DNA from: Campylobacteraceae bacterium
Lineage (GTDB): Bacteria > Campylobacterota > Campylobacteria > Campylobacterales > Campylobacteraceae
Direction of reading: 5' to 3'
Length of the DNA stretch: 10,126 nt
Assembly: GCA_031290675.1 (NCBI GenBank)
Contig: JAITNC010000222.1
Span: 1 to 10,126 of the forward strand
A model generated the notes under the pieces. It was not told the DNA's origin and made no database searches. It was given only the letters and a program-made list of their open reading frames with translations. Positions 5,478 through 10,126 of this stretch are shown here, in pieces. Each line of letters opens with the position of its first letter. Position 1 is the stretch's first letter. Both the position numbers and the translations under genes were made by a program.

Positions 5478-7610
5478 ATGTCGTACAAAAGTAGCGAGGG
5501 CAAGAGTATCTTGCCTAAGATTGCATGGGGTTTGATTGCGATAGTAGGAGCGTTTGCTTTGGGCTATGTAGCGCTCAGGAGAGGCGAGGCCATCAATGCC
5601 GTGTGGGTTTTGATAGCTTCTGTTTGTGTGTATCTTATAGGCTACAGATATTATGGGCTTTACATAGCCGACAAAGTTGTACTGGCTGATAAGACACGTC
5701 TGACGCCGGCTTTCCGCCACAATGACGGACTTGATTATGTGCCGACCAACAGAGTGATACTTTTTGGACACCACTTCGCGGCTATCGCAGGAGCCGGTCC
5801 TTTGGTCGGTCCTGTTTTGGCGGCGCAGATGGGTTATCTGCCCGGTATGTTGTGGCTTTTGGCGGGCGTCGTGCTAGCCGGAGCCGTGCAAGACTTTTTG
5901 GTGCTGTTTGTCTCCACGAGGCGCGATGGGCGCTCTTTGGGCGAGCTCATCAAGCAAGAGATGGGCACTGCCGCCGGAGTGATAGGCCTCATAGCGTGTT
6001 TTATGATTATGGTCATCATCTTGGCGATACTTGCGATAGTCGTCGTCAAAGCCCTTGCTCACAGCCCTTGGGGTACATTTGCCGTAGGGTTTACGATACC
6101 TTTGGCGCTCATCATGGGCGTGTATCTTAGATTTATAAGACCCGGAAGGATTTTGGAGATATCTATTTTCGGTTTTATAGGACTTATAGCGGGCATATTG
6201 CTCGGCGGTGTAGTAGCGGAAAGCCCGACGTGGGCGAGCGTATTTGACCTCAGCGGCGAAACGCTCACTTGGATAGTCATAGTTTATGGCTTTATCGCAT
6301 CTGTCATACCTGTATGGCTTTTGCTCGCACCTCGTGATTATCTCTCTACATTTTTAAAGATAGGCGTTATTTTGGGGCTTGCTCTTGGTATCTTGATAGT
6401 GATGCCTATGCTTGAGATGCCAGCCCTCACAAAATACGCTTTCGGCGACCACGGCCCCGTTTGGAGCGGCAGTTTGTTTCCGTTTTTGTTTATAACGATA
6501 GCGTGCGGAGCTGTTTCGGGATTTCACGCACTCATAGCTTCAGGCACAACGCCAAAAATGTTACCAAACGAAAAGGACGCGAGATTTATCGGTTATGGCG
6601 GAATGCTTATGGAGTCTTTCGTGGGTATCATGGCTCTTATAGCCGCTTCCATCATCAATCCGGGTGTCTACTTTGCTATGAACGCCCCGCTCGCCGCTCT
6701 CAACCCTGAGGGCTTGCAAGATATAGCTATCGCCGCCGCACAGACAGTGAGCAATTGGGGATTTGTCATCAATCCTGAAGACCTCACGAGGTTGGCTTCA
6801 GATGTCGGCGAACAGAGCATCATCTCCCGCACGGGCGGCGCACCAACGCTTGCTGTCGGTATGGCGCTCATCATACACAGCGTGTTTGAGTCTATGGGCT
6901 CAAGTATGGCGTTTTGGTATCACTTCGCGATTTTGTTTGAGGCGCTGTTTATCTTGACGGCGGTTGATGCGGGCACGAGGTCGGCTAGATTTATGCTTCA
7001 AGATTTGTTGGGTCTTGTACACCCTACTTTGAAAAAGACAAGTTCTATCCCTGCAAATCTTTTCGCGACACTGTTGGTCGTAAGCTCTTGGGGTTACTTC
7101 CTCTACGCCGGCGTCGTAGACCCTCTGGGCGGCATCAATACGCTATGGCCGCTGTTTGGTATATCAAATCAGATGTTGGCCGCTATCGCTTTGATGTTGT
7201 GCACAGTTGTACTCTTTAAGATGAAACAGCACAAATACGCTTGGGTTCCGATACTGCCGACGGCTTGGCTGCTCATTTGTACGATGATAGCCGGTTGGCA
7301 AAAAGCGTTTTCGTCCGACCCTGCTATCAGCTTTTTGGCTAAAGCGGCGCAGTTGAAAGATATGATAGCGAACGGCTTCACGCCAAGCGCGACATTTAAG
7401 AGCGTGGAGCAGGTGGAGCAGGTCATATTTAACAACCAGCTGGACGGCGTTTTGACGGTAGTGTTTATGATAGTCGTCGTGGCGTTGGGAGTGTTTACCA
7501 TCAAATCGTGCATTGAGGGTTACAAAAACCCCAAACCTTCGTCCAACGAAGTCCCTTACGAGCCTATGCCGTCTAACGCTGAGGATATCCTAAGGGGAGC
7601 GGTTCATTAG
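5478..7610 (+). CDS. cstA: CstA family pyruvate/peptide transporter
   Basis: 710 residues, close to the about 700 of E. coli CstA and BtsT (YjiY). This is a polytopic inner-membrane protein with roughly 16-18 hydrophobic segments. Family motifs are visible: NRVILFGHHFAAIAGAGP (91-108), GPVLAAQMGYLPGMLWL and GAVQDF (135-140), then CGAVSGFHALIASGTTPKM in the middle. E. coli members import pyruvate; CstA of Campylobacter jejuni has been linked to peptide and pyruvate uptake, so the substrate here is one or both. The ATG at 5478 has GGGGG at 5467-5471. It heads a cluster with ybdD and yjiA, the same order as E. coli btsT-yjiX-yjiA. GC content is clearly higher than in the cassette upstream. No BtsSR-type regulator is in the window. 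Confidence 0.95.
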   Translation: MSYKSSEGKSILPKIAWGLIAIVGAFALGYVALRRGEAINAVWVLIASVCVYLIGYRYYGLYIADKVVLADKTRLTPAFRHNDGLDYVPTNRVILFGHHFAAIAGAGPLVGPVLAAQMGYLPGMLWLLAGVVLAGAVQDFLVLFVSTRRDGRSLGELIKQEMGTAAGVIGLIACFMIMVIILAILAIVVVKALAHSPWGTFAVGFTIPLALIMGVYLRFIRPGRILEISIFGFIGLIAGILLGGVVAESPTWASVFDLSGETLTWIVIVYGFIASVIPVWLLLAPRDYLSTFLKIGVILGLALGILIVMPMLEMPALTKYAFGDHGPVWSGSLFPFLFITIACGAVSGFHALIASGTTPKMLPNEKDARFIGYGGMLMESFVGIMALIAASIINPGVYFAMNAPLAALNPEGLQDIAIAAAQTVSNWGFVINPEDLTRLASDVGEQSIISRTGGAPTLAVGMALIIHSVFESMGSSMAFWYHFAILFEALFILTAVDAGTRSARFMLQDLLGLVHPTLKKTSSIPANLFATLLVVSSWGYFLYAGVVDPLGGINTLWPLFGISNQMLAAIALMLCTVVLFKMKQHKYAWVPILPTAWLLICTMIAGWQKAFSSDPAISFLAKAAQLKDMIANGFTPSATFKSVEQVEQVIFNNQLDGVLTVVFMIVVVALGVFTIKSCIEGYKNPKPSSNEVPYEPMPSNAEDILRGAVH

Positions 7611-7616
7611 ATTTAC

Positions 7617-7636
7617 GGGGGCGATTATCCGCCCTC
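7617..7636 (+). other. intercistronic stem-loop between cstA and ybdD
   Basis: GGGGGCG, loop ATTATC, CGCCCTC make a 7-base stem with one G-T wobble, seven bases after the cstA stop. No T run follows, so it is not a typical terminator. It could protect the cstA mRNA from 3' decay or set the ratio of cstA to downstream expression. Confidence 0.5.
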
Positions 7637-7653
7637 AACCAAAAAGGAAAAAA

Positions 7654-7851
7654 ATGCTTGAAAAAATAGTAAAAAGCGGAAAATATCTCGCCCAAGCGGC
7701 AAGGCTTATGGTAGGCGTGCCCGATTATGACTCTTACGTGCAGCATATGAGAGTTACGCACCCCGAGCAGACGCCGATGAGTTATGAGGAGTTCTATAGA
7801 AACAGAGTTGAGGCAAGATACGGCGGTAAAAGCGGCGCGAAATGCTGCTAA
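7654..7851 (+). CDS. ybdD: YbdD/YjiX family small protein (DUF466)
   Basis: 65 residues, the normal length for the family. It matches the family from end to end: the start MLEKIVKSGKYLAQAARLMVG, then PDYDSYVQHMRVTHPEQTPMSYEEFYR, and the closing ARYGGKSGAKCC with the conserved C-terminal Cys pair. YbdD/YjiX is encoded next to CstA/BtsT in many bacteria and is thought to be needed for or to modulate that transporter. AAGGA (7643-7647) supports the ATG. The next gene starts ten bases after the stop. Confidence 0.93.
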   Translation: MLEKIVKSGKYLAQAARLMVGVPDYDSYVQHMRVTHPEQTPMSYEEFYRNRVEARYGGKSGAKCC

Positions 7852-7861
7852 AGGCGACTGT

Positions 7862-8857
7862 ATGCAGCCTATTTTTGTGACCATCTTGAGCGGTTTTTTG
7901 GGTTCCGGAAAAACTACGCTCATCAACTATCTTTTGAAGCACAACGACGGCGAAAAGATAGCCATCATAGAGAATGAATTTGGCGAGGTAAATATAGACA
8001 AAGCGCTGCTAAGCTCTGGCGACGAGACGCAAATCATTGAGCTTAGCAACGGCTGCGTCTGCTGCAGCATAAGAGGCGAGCTTACGAAGGCGCTCAGCGA
8101 GCTGGCACGGCGCAAAGAGGCGGGAGAGTTGGAAGCCTCAAGATTTATCATAGAAACGACGGGTTTGGCAGACCCTGCGCCTATCATTCAGACATTTTTT
8201 GTTGATGAGTTTCTCAAGGAGAGATTTGTGCTGGACGCCGTCATAACGCTCGTGGACGCTGCGCACATTCAGCGACAACTGGACGAACACAGAGTCGCGG
8301 CATCTCAAATAGGATTTGCCGAGCGGCTCATCTTGACAAAAACTGACTTGATAGACGAAAAAGAGCGCAAAGAGGTGCTGGAGCGTTTAAATGCTATCAA
8401 CAAAAAGGCGCAAATCTGGCAAGCCGACAATGGCGCATTGGAAAAAAGTGTCTGGATAGGCATCAACGCATTTGAGCTTGACGAGAGCCTGAAGTGCGAA
8501 GAGGGCTTTTACCAAAAGATGAAATTTACGAGATTTAGCACCGAGAAAATCAACTCCTACAACGACAATATCAGCTCTTTTGTTTTGGAAGGCGGCGAGC
8601 TTGACTTTCAAAAAACAGACGCTTTTTTGGAGGAGATGATAGAAACGTACGGCAATGATATGCTAAGATACAAGGGCATACTCTGCGTCAAAAACAGACC
8701 CGAACGCCTCATCATACAAGGGGTACATAAAGTAGCGGGGTTTGATTGGGGCAGGGCGTGGGAGAAAAGTGAGGAGCGAAAATCTCTGATGGTCATCATC
8801 GGCAGAGAGTTGCCGCGAGAGGCGATAAAAAAGAGATTTTTGGAGTGTGTGGTTTGA
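7862..8857 (+). CDS. yjiA: YjiA/CobW family (COG0523) GTPase, putative metallochaperone
   Basis: 331 residues. The ATG at 7862 is chosen because AAGG (7851-7854) is well placed and the family N-terminus (PIFVTILSGFLGSGKTT) starts here. An in-frame ATG at 7784 lies inside ybdD and would add 26 unrelated residues. The P-loop is GFLGSGKTT at 11-19. The metal-binding CVCC is at 65-68 in SNGCVCCSIRGEL. ETTGLADP follows, and the guanine-specificity motif reads TKTD in place of NKxD. The C-terminal CobW_C domain is complete, with LRYKGILCVKN and IIQGVHKV. E. coli YjiA binds zinc and other metals and hydrolyses GTP. The client is unknown. Its position matches that of yjiA beside btsT-yjiX in E. coli. 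Confidence 0.92.
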   Translation: MQPIFVTILSGFLGSGKTTLINYLLKHNDGEKIAIIENEFGEVNIDKALLSSGDETQIIELSNGCVCCSIRGELTKALSELARRKEAGELEASRFIIETTGLADPAPIIQTFFVDEFLKERFVLDAVITLVDAAHIQRQLDEHRVAASQIGFAERLILTKTDLIDEKERKEVLERLNAINKKAQIWQADNGALEKSVWIGINAFELDESLKCEEGFYQKMKFTRFSTEKINSYNDNISSFVLEGGELDFQKTDAFLEEMIETYGNDMLRYKGILCVKNRPERLIIQGVHKVAGFDWGRAWEKSEERKSLMVIIGRELPREAIKKRFLECVV

Positions 8858-8886
8858 GTGATTTTTAATTTATACAAGGAGTTTTG

Positions 8887-9897
8887 ATGAGCAGAATATT
8901 TACTTCAGGCAAGATAGGCGCTTTAGAGCTAAAAAACAGGATTATTATGCCGCCTATGTGTATGTTTAGCGCAGGAGATGACGGCAAACCCGTGAAGTTT
9001 CACGAGATACATTACGGTGCAAGAGCGCTCGCCGGGGTGGGGCTTATCATCGTGGAGGCGACTTCCGTACACCCCAAGGGCGGATTGAGCGTGAAGGATT
9101 TGGGGCTTTGGAGCGACGAGCAGATAGAAGCGCATAAAAATATCGTTGATGTCTGCCACGCCTTTGGCTCTCATATCGCCGTGCAAATCAACCACGCAGG
9201 CAGGAAAGGTTACGAAGAAAGTGCCTCCGCAAGCGGTATACCTTACTTGGAGGGCGATAAAACACCTGCAAGATTGAGCATTGAGCAGATAGAAGAGATA
9301 AAAGATGCGTTTGTAAACGCCGCCAAAAGAGCCAAGAGAGCGGGTTATGACGCTGTGGAACTGCACGCTGCGCACGGATTTTTATTGAGCGAATTTTTGT
9401 CGCCAATAGCAAATAAAAGGGACGACAAATACGGCGGAAGCCTGCAAAATAGAAGCAGATTTGTGTTAGATACCGCCAAAAAGATAAAAGATGAGGCGAA
9501 AATCACGCTTATCGTGCGTATCTCGGCTGAAGAGTGGGTAGAGGGCGGCTGGAGTTTGGCAGATAGTGTGTATCTCGCCAAAGAGCTTGAAAAAGCGGGT
9601 GCAGACGCCGTACACGTAAGTTCGGGTGGTCTGAGCAACGTTCAACCGTTGATGCCGCCATTGGTGCCGCTGTATCAATCAGCCTACGCCAAAGAGATAA
9701 AAAAACATCTAAATATCCCACTCATAGCTGTGGGGATTATCACAAAAGCAAGCGAGGCGGAAGCTCTACTGTTGGGCGATGTGTGCGATTTTGTGGCTAT
9801 CGGCAGAGAGCTTTTGTCAAATCCAAACTTTTGTCTTTACGCCGCCAAAGCGTTTAAAGAGAAGGTCATACCGCAGTACGAGAGGGGTAATTTCTAA
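8887..9897 (+). CDS. NADH:flavin oxidoreductase, old yellow enzyme of the YqjM class
   Basis: 336 residues, the length of Bacillus YqjM/NamA (338). ATG at 8887 is chosen because AAGGAG (8876-8881) is 5 bases away; a TTG directly before it is too close. It is an FMN-binding TIM barrel. PMCMFS (23-28) carries the YqjM-type regulatory Cys25. NHAGRKG is at 102-108. The substrate-binding pair H160 and H163 is in HAAHGF, followed by EFLSP. RISAEEW, the FMN-phosphate GIIT and AIGRELL follow. The C-terminal QYERG (R333) corresponds to the arginine that YqjM inserts in the neighbouring subunit. The usual reaction is NAD(P)H-dependent reduction of activated C=C bonds. Two active-site Tyr of YqjM (28 and 169) are Phe here (F27, F165). 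It follows yjiA after 29 bases and is probably co-transcribed. Confidence 0.9.
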   Translation: MSRIFTSGKIGALELKNRIIMPPMCMFSAGDDGKPVKFHEIHYGARALAGVGLIIVEATSVHPKGGLSVKDLGLWSDEQIEAHKNIVDVCHAFGSHIAVQINHAGRKGYEESASASGIPYLEGDKTPARLSIEQIEEIKDAFVNAAKRAKRAGYDAVELHAAHGFLLSEFLSPIANKRDDKYGGSLQNRSRFVLDTAKKIKDEAKITLIVRISAEEWVEGGWSLADSVYLAKELEKAGADAVHVSSGGLSNVQPLMPPLVPLYQSAYAKEIKKHLNIPLIAVGIITKASEAEALLLGDVCDFVAIGRELLSNPNFCLYAAKAFKEKVIPQYERGNF

Positions 9898-9901
9898 AAA
9901 A

Positions 9902-9918
9902 GTGGGGGGGTGCGCCTC
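9902..9918 (+). terminator. weak hairpin after the old yellow enzyme gene
   Basis: A G7 run, TGCG and CCTCC can form a 5-base stem with a UNCG-type tetraloop and one G-U wobble. No T run follows, so termination is doubtful. The rest of the gap up to 10058 shows nothing I can name. Confidence 0.25.
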
Positions 9919-10058
9919 CTGCTCTCGCTTAGGCTCACTAAGCAATGTCATACTATGTATATTGGTCAAAATTGGCAAATATAGCAAAAACACGAGATAC
10001 ACGCAACACAAAGTCAAATAAGCGCATTATATACTAATGCACTTACTTGATAACCAAC

Positions 10059-10126
10059 TTATCCAAATAGTCTTGCGAACCAACTCTTCTTTTTTGCATT
10101 TTGTTCTATAATTTTTGCACAAGCTT
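10059..10126 (-). CDS. C-terminus of a convergent gene, cut by the window edge
   Basis: Read from the window end on the minus strand, one frame gives ACAKIIEQNAKKKSWFARLFG and then TAA (10061-10059). The basic, aromatic tail of the form KKKSWFARLFG is typical of real protein C-termini, often in membrane-associated proteins. The other frames are either stopped or unlike protein. Only 21 residues are visible, so no function can be given. Confidence 0.45.
   Translation of the reverse strand, partial: ACAKIIEQNAKKKSWFARLFG

Noticed and set aside
7784..7861. Longer version of the YjiA gene starting at ATG 7784
   Set aside because: The extra 26 residues overlap the well-conserved end of ybdD in another frame and do not fit the family N-terminus. 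The ATG at 7862 has its own AAGG site.
8884..8886. TTG start directly before the ATG of the old yellow enzyme
   Set aside because: It is only two bases from the AAGGAG; the ATG at 8887 has normal spacing.
9904..9910. G7 run as a second phase-variable tract
   Set aside because: It lies outside any coding region or recognisable promoter, so slippage would have no clear effect.
9779..10021. Plus-strand frame of 80 codons across the end of the old yellow enzyme gene
   Set aside because: It starts inside the conserved C-terminus of that enzyme in another frame and shows no protein-like pattern downstream.
1..10126. tRNA, rRNA, CRISPR array, insertion sequence or integrase
   Set aside because: I found no cloverleaf with a CCA-type end, no rRNA-like sequence, no regularly spaced repeats and no transposase or recombinase motifs by eye.

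Overview
The window looks like a chromosomal piece of a Campylobacterota (formerly Epsilonproteobacteria) bacterium. This is inferred from gene style: low to moderate GC, frequent TTG and GTG starts behind clear AGGAG sites, a CstA-YbdD-YjiA cluster with the layout known from that phylum and from enterics, and many small lipoprotein and outer-membrane genes. No rRNA, tRNA, CRISPR array, transposase or integrase is visible, and the species cannot be named from sequence alone.

Left part (1-2874, plus strand). A decayed partial copy of a small gene (5-108) precedes the intact 110-residue hypothetical gene (142-474). Next comes a three-lipoprotein operon: a BamE/SmpA-like protein and two tandem paralogues of an unrecognised lipoprotein family (575-1975). 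It is closed by a strong hairpin terminator. A single outer-membrane beta-barrel gene (2236-2847) follows, carrying a run of eight G near its 5' end. The lipoprotein operon and the barrel gene share almost the same promoter module: -35, -10, a 16-base palindrome just after the start of transcription, and a 23-base spacer to the start codon. They are therefore probably co-regulated.

Middle (2848-5477). A bidirectional terminator separates the barrel gene from a minus-strand membrane protein with an HESGH zinc-protease motif (2875-3456). Then comes an AT-rich minus-strand cassette of two translationally coupled genes: a fusion of a Panacea/SocA-like N-terminus to a DUF488 domain, and a 271-residue protein of unknown family. 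The cassette lies between two 25-base direct repeats with one mismatch (3518-3542 and 5441-5465). The second repeat ends 12 bases before the cstA start codon. Removing one repeat plus the cassette would restore a compact divergent arrangement of the protease-like gene and cstA. This is the best candidate for an acquired, little-described system in the window.

Right part (5478-10126, plus strand). cstA (pyruvate/peptide transporter), ybdD/yjiX (DUF466), yjiA (CobW/COG0523 GTPase) and a YqjM-class old yellow enzyme form a probable operon. The old yellow enzyme has Phe at both positions where YqjM has its active-site Tyr. The window ends in the C-terminal codons of a convergent minus-strand gene.
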